A stretch of DNA of 64,000 bases from Serratia inhibens (GCF_003591175.1 NZ_QYYG01000002.1:248001-312000), one strand, 5' to 3'; counted from the first letter of the stretch, positions 1 through 8,776 are shown. The notes: generated by a model not told the origin, from the letters alone. Translations and numbers: made by a program.

Positions 1-556
1 CGTCCGCCGGCACCATGTCCCCGGCGGAAAGCTGGATGATATCGCCCGGCACCAGTTCGCGGATGGGGACTTCCAACGTCAAGGGTTGTGCGCTGAAGCT
101 GCTGCGACGCAAGACCGTTGCGGTGGTACGCACCATCGATTTCAGCGTTTCCGCCGCCTTGTTGGTGCGGTATTCCTGCCAGAAACGCAGCAGCCCACTG
201 AGTGCAACCATCACCAGTATGATGATCACGCCAATGAGATCGGTTTCTTCACCGCGCCGGAGAGGCAACCAGTAGTCGGTAAAGAAACTGATCGCAGCCA
301 GCACCATCAGAACAAAGATAAACGGGTTATTAAACGCGCCAATCAGTTGCACCAGCGCGTGCGGCGCTTTCTCATGGGCGACCTGGTTAACGCCAAATTG
401 CTCCAGGCGTTCATCGGCATCCTCCTGGGTCAGGCCGGTGCGGTTGCATTTTAAATTTGCCAGCGTCTGGTCGAGGCTATTTTTCGCCTCTTGCGCGATG
501 GCGTAAGGTGCCTTTTTTTTATCGCGGCGGCGCAGGTTGTCATTGATATAGGTCAT
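1..556 (-). CDS. mgtB: Mg2+-importing P-type ATPase MgtB, N-terminal part (cut by window start)
   Basis: P-type ATPase that imports Mg2+ across the inner membrane. Only the first 185 codons lie in the window. The start is the ATG at 556-554. The visible part holds the cytoplasmic N-terminus, two transmembrane helices (AFNNPFIFVLM and the segment after LRRGEETDL) and the beginning of the actuator domain (ELVPGDIIQLSAGDMVPAD). The stretch VAHEKAPHALVQL, YWLPLRRGEETDL and VRTTATVLRR matches remembered Salmonella MgtB far better than MgtA, and mgtC lies 200 nt upstream on the same strand, as in the mgtCB operon. The phosphorylation site lies beyond the window. Confidence 0.9.
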   Translation of the reverse strand, partial: MTYINDNLRRRDKKKAPYAIAQEAKNSLDQTLANLKCNRTGLTQEDADERLEQFGVNQVAHEKAPHALVQLIGAFNNPFIFVLMVLAAISFFTDYWLPLRRGEETDLIGVIIILVMVALSGLLRFWQEYRTNKAAETLKSMVRTTATVLRRSSFSAQPLTLEVPIRELVPGDIIQLSAGDMVPAD

Positions 557-756
557 AACGCTATTCTCTTATCTTATTCTGCGCACAGGGTTACCCCGCC
601 TGATTAACAGGTGAATAGGCGCAGAATGGGATTTATTTAATTAGCGTAATTACCGCTGTTTATAATTGCAGGCAATTACGCCGAATAATTGACATTATGG
701 GGTCACCGTCCATACCACCTCCTTATCACCAAAACAAAGTGAATATGAATTAAAAA

Positions 757-1455
757 TTAAACCGGCAATTCAGAAACCACGCGCCAGCGTACGGCGCTAA
801 CGCTTTTTTCCAGACTGACGCGGCAGACAATACCTTCAATTTCTTTTTGCGCTGCGGGATTGGCCGTTATCTCCGCACAAACCTCAAGCTGACCTGGGAG
901 GGATATATCGGCGCTGCGCAAGGATTGCAATCTTAATGCCACGCCATTCAGCGCCTGCAATATCAGGGTGCGTACCAGTATTTCATCTTGTTCGCCGCAG
1001 GTAACCTGAATGCGATAACACAATTCCAGATCGATCGCCTGCTGTTGCGGTTGCAGATTGATGCGCTGGGCCGCTTCGCGCAACAGAATATTCGCGCACA
1101 GGATCACCAGCGTCGCCAGTACCGCATTCCAGTACTGCCCCAGGCCGCACAGCACACCAATCGCCGCCGAGCACCACAGCGTGGCGGCGGTATTCAGGCC
1201 ACGGATGTTCAGCCCTTCCCGCATGATCACCCCGGCGCCCAGAAAGCCGATGCCGGAAACAATTTGCGCGGCAACCCGCCCGGCGCTGGAAGGATCGGTG
1301 GACATGGAACTGAGAATAAACACCGCCGCACCGGTGGCCACCAGCGCATTGGTACGCAGGCCGGCCATACGCTGACGCCACTGCCGCTCGGCGCCAATAA
1401 CCGCGCCCAGGCTCATCGCCAGTAATAAATTTAAAACGAAAGGAGTCATAGCCAT
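757..1455 (-). CDS. mgtC: MgtC family virulence/Mg2+ homeostasis membrane protein
   Basis: Inner-membrane MgtC/SapB protein of 232 aa, close to the length of Salmonella MgtC. In that species MgtC is needed for growth in low Mg2+ and inside macrophages and acts on the F1Fo ATP synthase. The N-terminal two thirds are hydrophobic with the family signature GAERQWRQRMAGLRTNALV, then IVSGIGFLGAGVIMREG and RGLNTAATLWCSAAIG. The C-terminal ~90 residues form the soluble ACT-like domain. The start at 1455 has AAGGGG six bases upstream; an ATG two codons later is the alternative. It heads an mgtC-mgtB operon with a long leader. Product and operon order are read from sequence; the role is known from the family. 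Confidence 0.93.
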   Translation of the reverse strand: MAMTPFVLNLLLAMSLGAVIGAERQWRQRMAGLRTNALVATGAAVFILSSMSTDPSSAGRVAAQIVSGIGFLGAGVIMREGLNIRGLNTAATLWCSAAIGVLCGLGQYWNAVLATLVILCANILLREAAQRINLQPQQQAIDLELCYRIQVTCGEQDEILVRTLILQALNGVALRLQSLRSADISLPGQLEVCAEITANPAAQKEIEGIVCRVSLEKSVSAVRWRVVSELPV

Positions 1456-1788
1456 GACTGTCCCCTTAATAAACTGCAGGAGATAAAATCATGTGCTTTT
1501 TAGCACACGCGAAATTGCGCCAATAATATATTAGCGAACGAGCGCGTCAGTGCCTGGAGGGAAAAGACTGTGGTTGCAAATTACCATAATAACGTCCAAA
1601 TCAATTCGCCTGATGCCATTGGGCCTCAGGTACAACAATGAGATTCGGGTTTGCACAGCTCGGAATAACAAGAGAGGGGTGCTGCCCGCCGTTTTCGGCA
1701 AGCAACAAATCAGAAGAGGATTGGTCAGCTTGCCTTATTTATATCGCTACAACTAAAACTGTCCAATTTTGTTTCCTCACTGAAATTT
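1456..1788 (-). promoter_or_regulatory. Long structured 5' leader of mgtC
   Basis: About 330 nt separate the predicted transcription start (near 1788) from the mgtC start, similar in style to the long Salmonella mgtC leader. Visible elements on the minus strand are a hairpin GCTTGCCG-AAAA-CGGCGGGC around 1683-1702, a 12-codon ORF at 1619-1581 (MASGELIWTLLW) preceded by GAGG, and an 8-bp hairpin at 1490-1509 with an AAAA loop followed by ATTTTATC just before the mgtC ribosome-binding site. The last one could hide or terminate. No proline-rich mgtP-like ORF was recognised. Function is inferred. Confidence 0.5.
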
Positions 1789-1794
1789 TGGCTG

Positions 1795-1851
1795 AGTATA
1801 GTGACGCAGGGTAATGATGTAAAGGCGAATTTATTAAACGGAAATTAAACT
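1795..1851 (-). promoter_or_regulatory. mgtC promoter with PhoP-box-like direct repeat
   Basis: On the minus strand a near-consensus sigma70 promoter is visible: TTTACA (1823-1818), a 17-nt spacer, and TATACT (1800-1795). Just upstream lies AGTTTA-N5-CGTTTA (1851-1835), matching the PhoP box (T/G)GTTTA-N5-(T/G)GTTTA at five of six positions in each half. This fits PhoP control of mgtCB as known in Salmonella. An alternative is that PhoP acts at a -10 closer to the box. Confidence 0.65.
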
Positions 1852-2131
1852 GAATAACGCCATTTATTTGACCTGCAACGCAATCTGCCGAATTGGTTTT
1901 GGGTAATACCTCTATTATCTATAGACTGGCGCCTCAACAGGACAATAATCCCCGAACGATAAACATGCTTCTCCTTGCCATCAGCCTCGCCCTGCTTTGC
2001 CGCCTTGTCCGACCTGCAAAGCACGCCAAGCTGGCGGATGGTCGCCCCCCTGAACGCCATGCAATAGCAACTCCGGCCGGGGTGAACTACGCTAGGCTCA
2101 GTCCCCCGATCGGCAACGATGGAGTTTACTG

Positions 2132-3517
2132 ATGCCTACCCTTACTCAAAAGCTACTCGAAGAGATCTGGCAAAGCCTGGGTCACAGCGCCACGCCAGTG
2201 GCACCATTGACGGTCAGCGGTGAAGGCGAACTGGCCAGCGCATTCCCGGTGACCGAACTGGCTACGGCTTGCTGGGGAGCTGCCGGCCTGGCCTGCGCCG
2301 GGCTGTTGCAACAAAGCAAAGGCGGTATGCCGACGGTATTTGTCGATCGTCGGCTGGCTTCGCTGTGGTTCGGCTGGACCTTGCGGCCGCTGGGGTGGCA
2401 ACTGCCTGCCGCCTGGGACGCGCTGGCCGGCGACTATGCCACGCGCGACGGCTGGATCCGCCTGCATACCAATGCGCCACATCACCGTACAGCGGTGGAG
2501 CAGATACTGGGGCCGCATCAGGATAAAGGCACGCTGGCGCAAAAGGTGCTGGAGTGGCAAAAAAGCGAATTGGAACAGGCGGTGATCGAGGCCGGCGGCT
2601 GCGCGGCGGAAATGCGCCCGGTCGAGGCATGGCGGCGGCATATTCAAGGCAAAAGCGTCGCGCTGGAACCGTTAATCCACCAAACACTGCAACCGGAAGC
2701 CCCGCCGCCTGACTGGGTGCTGCCGGCCGCCAGACCGCTGCACGGCGTGCGAGTGCTGGATCTGACGCGGATTATCGCCGGGCCGATCGCCACCCGCTTT
2801 CTGGCCGGGTTGGGCGCGGACGTATTGCGTATCGATCCCTACGGTTGGGATGAGCCGGGCGTCGAGCATGAAGTGATCCTCGGTAAACGCTGTGCACGCC
2901 TGAACCTGCATAACGCTCACGATCGCCACACCTTTGAGCATCTGCTGAAAAATGCCGATGTCATCGTTCATGGCTACCGCGCCGGCGCGCTGGAAAAATT
3001 GGGCTATGGCGCGGAACAACGGCGCGCGCTGTCGCCGGGGTTGATCGACGTCTGTCTGAACGCTTACGGCTGGAGCGGCCCGTGGCGCGGGCGGCGCGGC
3101 TTCGATAGCCTGGTGCAAATGAGTTGCGGGCTGGCGTCCTCGGGCATGACGTGGAAAAACGCCGCCATGCCGCTGCCATTGCCGGTACAGGCGCTGGATC
3201 ACGCTACCGGTTACCTGATGGCGACGGCGGTGCTGCATGGCATGCGCGAGCGGCTGGCGCGCGGCACCGGTTACAGTGCACGGCTTTCCCTGGCCTGCAC
3301 CGCGCAGTTGCTGTTCGATAATCCTTATCCGCAGGGGCATCTGTCAAAACCGCTGGCGCCGGTAACCGCCGCCGATGAAAACCCGGAAACCGAGTTGACC
3401 CACTGGGGTGCAGCGCAACGTCTTGGTGCCCCGTTGCATTTGAAGGGTACCGCGCTGCTCTGGGCGCTGCCCGCCACCGCTCTTGGCACTTCCCAGCCGG
3501 AATGGCTTCGCCGATGA
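2132..3517 (+). CDS. CaiB/BaiF family (type III) CoA-transferase
   Basis: 461-aa protein of the family III CoA-transferases, which move CoA between carboxylic acids through an aspartyl-CoA thioester. The C-terminal half carries the classical start of the fold, GVRVLDLTRIIAGPIATRFLAGLGADVLRIDPYG, then VIVHGYRAGALEKLGYG and the RRGFDSLVQMSCGLA region. The N-terminal ~190 residues resemble an extra partial copy of the fold, giving the two-lobed layout of long family members. Its stop is only 2 nt from the stop of the convergent LysR gene. The substrate cannot be told. The 280 bases upstream of the start show no convincing gene. Confidence 0.82.
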   Translation: MPTLTQKLLEEIWQSLGHSATPVAPLTVSGEGELASAFPVTELATACWGAAGLACAGLLQQSKGGMPTVFVDRRLASLWFGWTLRPLGWQLPAAWDALAGDYATRDGWIRLHTNAPHHRTAVEQILGPHQDKGTLAQKVLEWQKSELEQAVIEAGGCAAEMRPVEAWRRHIQGKSVALEPLIHQTLQPEAPPPDWVLPAARPLHGVRVLDLTRIIAGPIATRFLAGLGADVLRIDPYGWDEPGVEHEVILGKRCARLNLHNAHDRHTFEHLLKNADVIVHGYRAGALEKLGYGAEQRRALSPGLIDVCLNAYGWSGPWRGRRGFDSLVQMSCGLASSGMTWKNAAMPLPLPVQALDHATGYLMATAVLHGMRERLARGTGYSARLSLACTAQLLFDNPYPQGHLSKPLAPVTAADENPETELTHWGAAQRLGAPLHLKGTALLWALPATALGTSQPEWLRR

Positions 3518-3519
3518 CC

Positions 3520-4392
3520 TCAGGCCAACTGGCGCTGCAACCAGTGCAATAACTCTTCGACCGCCGGCGTCAATCCGGCGGTCTGTGGCCAAACCAGGTA
3601 AAAATCGCCCTTATCCAGATGCTTTGCCTCGGCCAGCGCCACCAAACGGCCCTCCGCCAGGGCATCGCTCACCAGCAGCCTTTTCACCAGCGCAATGCCG
3701 AACCCCTGCTCGGCGGCGCGGATCAGCAAACCGGCGTCATTGAACAGCGCCAGTTGCCGGCCGCACTCCCCTCTTTGGTGCGCCGCAAACCAACTGCGCC
3801 AGGGAGCAACATCATGCTCCAACAGTGGCGTGTTCGGTGAACCCTTGTCGAATGCCGCCTGCCACTGCTGAGCCAACTCTGGGGTAGCCACCGGCACCAC
3901 ATCCCCGGCAGCGATGCGCCGTGCCTGCAAGTTCGGCCATTGCCCCTCGCCAATCCGAATAGCCGCATCAAATCCTTTACGCGCCAGATCTTGCACCGCC
4001 AGCGAAGCGTCAATTTCCAGCGCAATGCCGGCGCAGGCCTCGCGGAAAGCCGGCAGGCGCGGCATTAACCAATAGTGTGCGAAGGAAGGCAGCACGCTGA
4101 TGCGCAACCTGTGGCTTTGCGCAACGCGCCTGACGCGGCCAATCCCCTGTTGCAGCGCCTGCAGCGCCGGTTCCGCCACCGCCAGCAGTTCGTGGCCGGC
4201 GGCATTCAGACGAACCCCGCGCCCATGCCGTTCAAACAGCGCGCAGCCGATCGCCTGTTCGAGCTGCTGGATCTGTTGGCTGACCGCGCCGTGGGTAAGA
4301 TGCACCTGCTGCGCGGTGGCGCGCAAATTCTCCAGTTTGGCGGCAATCACAAAAGTCGGCAGGGTATGCAAGGGAACACGCTCATTGAACAT
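3520..4392 (-). CDS. LysR family transcriptional regulator (GcvA-like)
   Basis: 290-aa LysR-type regulator. The N-terminal winged helix-turn-helix is LPTFVIAAKLENLRATAQQVHLTHGAVSQQIQQLEQAIGCALFERHGRGVRL (residues ~11-62). A PBP2-like effector domain follows. It is divergent from the PLP decarboxylase gene at 4494, with about 100 bp between them, so that gene is its most likely target. It converges on the CoA-transferase gene with almost no gap. The effector is unknown. Confidence 0.85.
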   Translation of the reverse strand: MFNERVPLHTLPTFVIAAKLENLRATAQQVHLTHGAVSQQIQQLEQAIGCALFERHGRGVRLNAAGHELLAVAEPALQALQQGIGRVRRVAQSHRLRISVLPSFAHYWLMPRLPAFREACAGIALEIDASLAVQDLARKGFDAAIRIGEGQWPNLQARRIAAGDVVPVATPELAQQWQAAFDKGSPNTPLLEHDVAPWRSWFAAHQRGECGRQLALFNDAGLLIRAAEQGFGIALVKRLLVSDALAEGRLVALAEAKHLDKGDFYLVWPQTAGLTPAVEELLHWLQRQLA

Positions 4393-4493
4393 TGGTTAGT
4401 CCAGCTATCCAAAAGGGTCATTTTTCATCGATTTTCGCACTAAAGCAAATGGTCTATGGTGTCACCCTTAACCTCTTCTCTCCGGAGCCACAG

Positions 4494-5909
4494 ATGCACC
4501 CTCGTTTACAGCAGGATCTTGACCAATTTCCACAGATACTCGACCGGACCCGTCAGTTGGCAGACGAATTTCTGGCCGGGTTGAAGCAGCGCCCGGTTTA
4601 CCCTCCTCTTGAGGCCCAGCAGCTGCAATTGGGCGACGACCAACTGGCGGACAGTGGCAACGGCGCCTTGGCGACGCTGGAAGATTTCTGGTTGCGCTAT
4701 GCCGAGGGTCTTTCAGGCAGCGCCGGGCCACGCTATTTTGGCTTTGTCACCGGCGGTGCGACCCCGGCTGCGCTGGCGGCGGATTGGCTGGTTAGTGCCA
4801 TAGACCAAAACTGCCTGCTGAGCCACGACACCGTTGCCGCAGCGATTGAGCTGGCGACTATTGAGCAATTGAAGTCGTTACTGGGTTTACCGAAAGCATT
4901 TAGCGGCAGCTTTGTCAGCGGGGCGACCATGGCCAACTTTGTCGGCATCGCTATTGGCCGCCAGTGGCTGGGGCAACAGCGTGGGATCGATGTCGCCGAA
5001 CAAGGACTCGCGGCATTAGGACCCATTCAGGTGCTGTCGGCGAGTGCCCATGCCAGCAGCGTGAAGGCGCTCAGCATGCTTGGGATCGGCCGCGATGCGC
5101 TGAAAATCATCGACAGCCTGCCGGATTCCGAAGCCATAGACACCGCCGCGCTGGAGCGGCACCTGGCCGCCAGCAATGGCGCGCCTGTCATCGTGCTGGC
5201 CAGCGCCGGCACGGTCAACACCGTGACTTTCGACGATCTGCCGCGTCTGCTGGCACTGCGCGAACGTTACCCGTTCTGGTTGCACGTTGATGCCGCTTTT
5301 GGCGGTGTCGCCGCCTGTTCACCGGACTATGCCCCATTGTTAACCGGCTGGGAACAAGCGGATTCAATCACCGTTGATGCGCATAAATGGTTGAATGTGC
5401 CCTACGACAGCGCCATTCAATTCACCCGTCATTTGGCGCTGCAGATGCAGGTTTTTCAGAACCATTCGGTCTATATGGAAGCGCCAACGTTGCGCCCGGA
5501 CGACTACCTGCACCTGACGCCGGAAAACTCGCGGCGTTTCCGCGCCCTGCCGCTATGGATGGCGCTGAAAGCCTATGGCCGCAGCGGCATGCAGGACATG
5601 GTCGATCGTAATATCCGGTTGGCACGCCGACTGGGCGCAGAGTTGGATGCCAGCGAAGGTTTTCATCTGCTGGCACCGGTCAATTTGAACGTGGTGTGCT
5701 TTGCTCTCAGTAACGTTAAAGGGGATGCCGAAACCGCGCGGGATCGCTTTATCGCCCGGCTCGATCGGCATGGCGTCGTACGTTGTACCCCCACTCGCTT
5801 TAACGGGCAACCCGGGATCCGCGCCGCATTGGTTAATTGGATGACAGAAGAAGAAGATATCCGCCTGGCGCTGGAATCGTTGCGGCACTGCCTGCCTGAA
5901 GCGTTTTAA
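4494..5909 (+). CDS. PLP-dependent decarboxylase/aminotransferase-fold enzyme
   Basis: 471-aa PLP enzyme of the group II decarboxylase family (aromatic-amino-acid/glutamate decarboxylase-like). The cofactor-binding signature is clear: LHVDAAFGGVAA around residue 265 holds the Asp that contacts the pyridine nitrogen, and VDAHKWLNVPYDSA around 300 holds the Schiff-base Lys. The ATG at 4494 was chosen because CGGAG lies 8 nt upstream; an in-frame extension back to 4392 would run over the divergent promoter region. It lies divergent from a LysR gene and is followed by a strong terminator, so it is probably monocistronic. The substrate is not assignable. Confidence 0.8.
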   Translation: MHPRLQQDLDQFPQILDRTRQLADEFLAGLKQRPVYPPLEAQQLQLGDDQLADSGNGALATLEDFWLRYAEGLSGSAGPRYFGFVTGGATPAALAADWLVSAIDQNCLLSHDTVAAAIELATIEQLKSLLGLPKAFSGSFVSGATMANFVGIAIGRQWLGQQRGIDVAEQGLAALGPIQVLSASAHASSVKALSMLGIGRDALKIIDSLPDSEAIDTAALERHLAASNGAPVIVLASAGTVNTVTFDDLPRLLALRERYPFWLHVDAAFGGVAACSPDYAPLLTGWEQADSITVDAHKWLNVPYDSAIQFTRHLALQMQVFQNHSVYMEAPTLRPDDYLHLTPENSRRFRALPLWMALKAYGRSGMQDMVDRNIRLARRLGAELDASEGFHLLAPVNLNVVCFALSNVKGDAETARDRFIARLDRHGVVRCTPTRFNGQPGIRAALVNWMTEEEDIRLALESLRHCLPEAF

Positions 5910-5922
5910 TCACAGTGTTTAA

Positions 5923-5945
5923 GGGCGCCCTTGCGGCGCCCGTTT
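5923..5945 (+). terminator. Rho-independent terminator of the PLP decarboxylase gene
   Basis: Perfect 7-bp GC stem GGGCGCC-CTTGC-GGCGCCC followed by GTTT, 14 nt after the stop codon. Confidence 0.75.
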
Positions 5946-6662
5946 CATGATTGATTGCGGCCGGTCGCAGGCCTGGAATAGTGTAGAACTCCCACCTCCA
6001 TCAAAGCCATATTGGCCATGACGAACGAAAACAGTTCAGAAAAACCAATTAATCACTCTCTGACATTTCTCACATTTTGTGAAATAGCACATATAGCCAC
6101 ATCAACTCTTTGTTATATCTTCAGTTTCCTTAACAAAGAACCGGTTCCATGTTAACTCTATGTGATTATTGGATATCATGACTGATAAAAAAAGAAAGAA
6201 TTCTCATTACCAAAAATGAAAAACAAAAGACCAACATACTGATATATAACAGTAATTATTGAAAAATCACGATTTTACAACATTCATCACGCTGAATAAT
6301 TAGGCTAAAAAATGTTAAAAAAACAACACATGAATTTTTTTTAAGAATTTTCCTAGCAATCAAAAATTTCATTTCGTGACATGATGCATAGATTCGATCA
6401 TAACGATGCCTGTAGGCACGCGGTTCAAGCATAAGTTAGCGTTGTTGCCAGCCAAATTATCGATTAGCAGATTGTTCTGACTTAAGCTAAACTTATAGAT
6501 TCACATGATTAATTAGTTTAGAAAGAAAATATCATTGAGTGCCGTCGTATTTATTGATAGAACACTCGCTATATGTGAAATTTTGTTCCTTTTTTTTGCC
6601 TTTAGGCTTCAGGCTTTTTCTCTTTGTTACCGCGGTAAAACGGATTTAAGTGGGGGTGCGAT
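5946..6662. promoter_or_regulatory. AT-rich intergenic region upstream of rcsA
   Basis: About 700 bp with no supportable gene, much richer in A/T than the flanking genes, with many A- and T-tracts. This is the kind of DNA bound by H-NS, which represses rcsA in E. coli. It contains the RcsAB box listed separately. No sRNA or other element was recognised. Confidence 0.5.
6342..6355 (+). promoter_or_regulatory. RcsAB box upstream of rcsA
   Basis: TAAGAATTTTCCTA matches the RcsAB consensus TaAGaatatTCctA at 13 of 14 positions. It lies about 310 nt upstream of the rcsA start. In E. coli and Klebsiella the rcsA promoter carries such a box for positive autoregulation by RcsA-RcsB. Confidence 0.8.
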
Positions 6663-7292
6663 ATGCCAACGATCATTATGGATTCATGCAGCTATACAAG
6701 ATTGGGTTTAACAGACTACCTGACAGCACACGGAGTAAAAAAACGCCAAATTAATGCCATCAACGACATCGACGATCTGCATGAAAAATGCAGCAAGTTG
6801 AAACCTAGCCTGGTGTTTATTAACGAAGATTGCTTTATACACGAAGCCAATGCGACAGAACGTATAAAAGGGGTGATTTCACTGCATCCGGACACCTTAT
6901 TCTTCATCTTTATGGCTATCACCAACGTACATTTTGACGATTATTTATATGTTCGTAAAAATGTCATCATCTCGTCAAAATCCATCAAGCCAGAGACTAT
7001 GAATCAGCTACTTAGTCACTATCTTGAGAAAAAAGCCACTCGCACGGAAAAGACCTCATTTGACCAGACGCCCGTTACGCTAAGTCAAACAGAATCGAAC
7101 ATGTTGCGCATGTGGATGTCGGGTCAGGGAACCATCCAGATATCCGACCAGATGCAAATTAAAGCCAAGACCGTCTCTTCCCACAAGGGAAATATCAAAA
7201 GAAAAATTAAAACGCACAACAAGCAAATTATTTACCATGTTGTCCGTTTAACCGACACCTTAACCAGTGGGATATTTGTCAATAGCCGCTAG
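6663..7292 (+). CDS. rcsA: Capsule synthesis co-activator RcsA (LuxR family)
   Basis: 209-aa auxiliary regulator that pairs with RcsB to activate capsule/exopolysaccharide genes. It is recognised by close agreement with E. coli RcsA (207 aa): N-terminal [18 protein letters not shown], the central [12 protein letters not shown] and [13 protein letters not shown], and the C-terminal LuxR-type helix-turn-helix [39 protein letters not shown]. The start is preceded by GTGGGGGTGCGAT. It is a Lon substrate in E. coli. An RcsAB box upstream suggests autoregulation. dsrB lies downstream in convergent orientation, as in enteric bacteria. Confidence 0.97.
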   Translation: MPTIIMDSCSYTRLGLTDYLTAHGVKKRQINAINDIDDLHEKCSKLKPSLVFINEDCFIHEANATERIKGVISLHPDTLFFIFMAITNVHFDDYLYVRKNVIISSKSIKPETMNQLLSHYLEKKATRTEKTSFDQTPVTLSQTESNMLRMWMSGQGTIQISDQMQIKAKTVSSHKGNIKRKIKTHNKQIIYHVVRLTDTLTSGIFVNSR

Positions 7293-7529
7293 GTAAAGAG
7301 CTTTACCGTACATTCAGCTCAGATTTGGTTTTAAATGTTTTGTTCTCCGTGCATCCTGGATATAAAACATTTATATAACCCCAATACCTGCTCGCGACGA
7401 CATCCTCGGCCGCGGCGGGTATTCCCGTAGTAAAAGATAGAAAATTCCTACCCCTACGAAATAATAACTTTGCGAAAATTTGCGAATTAACTTAATGCGT
7501 TGGAAAGTTATCGGCCGTTTGTCGATAGC

Positions 7530-7724
7530 TTATCTGACCTGTCGCAGTTCAACGAAGGTGCCGTCACGGCTGTCAATCTCGTTGAAGAACCAGACGCCGG
7601 CAGGGTAGTCGTCCAGAGCGACCAGGTACATGATCCCTTCATTAAATTCTTCTACCGCCAGTATCACCCCTTCACGTCGCAGTTCACCGTCAGTTTTTAC
7701 CGTTACCAGATCGTTAACTTTCAT
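7530..7724 (-). CDS. dsrB: DsrB family small protein
   Basis: 64-aa soluble protein matching E. coli DsrB (MKVND.VTVKTDG..RR.GV.LAVEEF.EG.MYLV.L.DYP.G.WFFNE). Its function is unknown; in E. coli it lies beside rcsA and the DsrA sRNA gene. The ATG at 7724 has GGGGGAA upstream. A longer in-frame extension to 7817 has no family match and was not used. It converges on rcsA, keeping the conserved gene order. The DsrA RNA itself was not recognised in the 237 nt between the two genes. Confidence 0.92.
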   Translation of the reverse strand: MKVNDLVTVKTDGELRREGVILAVEEFNEGIMYLVALDDYPAGVWFFNEIDSRDGTFVELRQVR

Positions 7725-7849
7725 ATTTCCCCCATCATTTATCATTGAAGTCAGTGTATTACAAAATGAGGTGTGAAAAACACTGTGCCGTAGCGGGTCG
7801 ACCCGCGACATACCCATTTTAGCGTTTTCCTAAAGCGTAGCAGGCCAAT

Positions 7850-8000
7850 GCGCCCCCATTTTTTCACTTTCTTAACGTTTTGGCCGCAGAATCTTAAGGG
7901 CACAAAGGATAGTCTGTTCACAGGTGCTTCCCCCCAGAGAGGTGCCTGCAAATGAAGAAGTAACAAGGAACTTTTGCCCGCAGACTTGCGGGCTTTTTTT
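7850..8000 (+). ncRNA. Candidate intergenic small RNA ending in a strong terminator
   Basis: Between dsrB and the cold-shock gene (both minus strand) the plus strand carries a strong terminator, GCCCGCA-GACT-TGCGGGC plus seven T (7976-8000), with no plus-strand ORF before it. Upstream is another possible stem, CAGGTGC/GTGCCTG (about 7920-7950), around a C-rich loop. An orphan terminator in an intergenic region is typical of sRNA genes. The 5' end is a guess, only a weak promoter (TTAACG-N17-TAAGGG) is visible, and no known family was matched. Confidence 0.4.
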
Positions 8001-8023
8001 CGTCTTAGGCAAATTACAGGCAC

Positions 8024-8049
8024 AAAAAAACCCGCCTTGGCGGGTTTTT
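8024..8049 (-). terminator. Bidirectional terminator downstream of the csp gene
   Basis: AAAACCCGCC-TT-GGCGGGTTTT hairpin flanked by an A-run on one side and a T-run on the other. It ends the cold-shock transcript, 20 nt after its stop codon. Confidence 0.85.
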
Positions 8050-8068
8050 ATTAATCAGCAGGAGCCGA

Positions 8069-8281
8069 TTAGATAGCGGTAACGTTAGCCGCTGACGGAC
8101 CTTTAGCACCGTTCTCGATAGAGAACTGTACGTTCTGGCCTTCAGCCAGGGTCTTGAAGCCTTGATCCTGGATAGCAGAGAAGTGTACGAACACATCTTT
8201 GCTGCCGTCTGCTGGAGTGATGAAACCAAAACCTTTAGACTCGTTGAACCACTTCACTTGACCTTTGATCATGTTAGACAT
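8069..8281 (-). CDS. Cold-shock domain protein, CspE/CspC-like
   Basis: 70-aa single OB-fold cold-shock protein, an RNA chaperone and antiterminator that melts mRNA structure. Both RNA-binding motifs are intact: RNP1 KGFGFIT (residues ~17-23) and RNP2 VFVHFS (~30-35). The ATG at 8281 was chosen with AAGGA upstream; the frame opens five codons earlier without a better site. Sequence is closest to the CspC/CspE group but has a CspG-like N-terminus (MSNMI), so a paralog symbol is withheld. The 260 nt upstream hold no other gene and may contain a long 5' UTR. Confidence 0.93.
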   Translation of the reverse strand: MSNMIKGQVKWFNESKGFGFITPADGSKDVFVHFSAIQDQGFKTLAEGQNVQFSIENGAKGPSAANVTAI

Positions 8282-8542
8282 GTCTAATTCCTTCAATATT
8301 AAATGTAAGCCACCATGGGCATATGATATAGCCGGTCATCAGTTACTTATGGAGGCACTAGAAAGGAAATTCGTCAGAGAAGAGCTATCTAGGATAACGC
8401 TTTAAATTTGAACTACTTTACTCAAAATGTCGTGCATAAATAGGTCTGTACCACAGGCCGAGAAGCATTAACTCATGACAGCGCTTTAATAGCAACTCTT
8501 TTTGTCGGCCCCTTGGTGTAAACGGGGTTAAACGCACAGAAT

Positions 8543-8776
8543 TTAACCCCATCCGTTTAATTTATCAGCGTTATTGGCTGTATTTACCCGATAACAGGAG
8601 CCTGAAGCAGCCTGAATTTCTTTAAAATTCTCCCGCAGCCAGGTAGCCACCTTGTTGAGATTGAACACAATTTCGTCTTTTACAGTATCAATGCCCCTGG
8701 TCCGATGTCTGATAAAGAGAGTTTTTTTATAGACCAGCCCCGAAAGAAGACGCCCATCCCCATAAATGATAGTCAT
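8543..8776 (-). CDS. Hypothetical protein, 77 aa
   Basis: Small ORF of unknown function. It has a plausible amphipathic region (VFNLNKVATWLRENFKEIQAASGSCYRV) and a basic N-terminal part, but no recognised domain and no signal peptide. Only a weak ribosome-binding sequence (ACGAGA) precedes the ATG. It is divergent from the exported protein at 8830. It may be a real small gene or chance. Confidence 0.4.
   Translation of the reverse strand: MTIIYGDGRLLSGLVYKKTLFIRHRTRGIDTVKDEIVFNLNKVATWLRENFKEIQAASGSCYRVNTANNADKLNGWG

Noticed and set aside
757..1455. Reading the mgtC neighbour at 1-556 as mgtA
   Set aside because: Visible N-terminal sequence and the mgtC-first gene order fit MgtB better than MgtA.
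1893..2132. 79-codon plus-strand frame before the CoA-transferase
   Set aside because: No ribosome-binding site or family pattern; it overlaps the start of the next gene by one base only by chance.
7293..7529. Possible DsrA sRNA between rcsA and dsrB
   Set aside because: No stretch resembles the E. coli DsrA sequence or its terminator; only a short GGTAAAG/CTTTACC repeat right after rcsA was seen.
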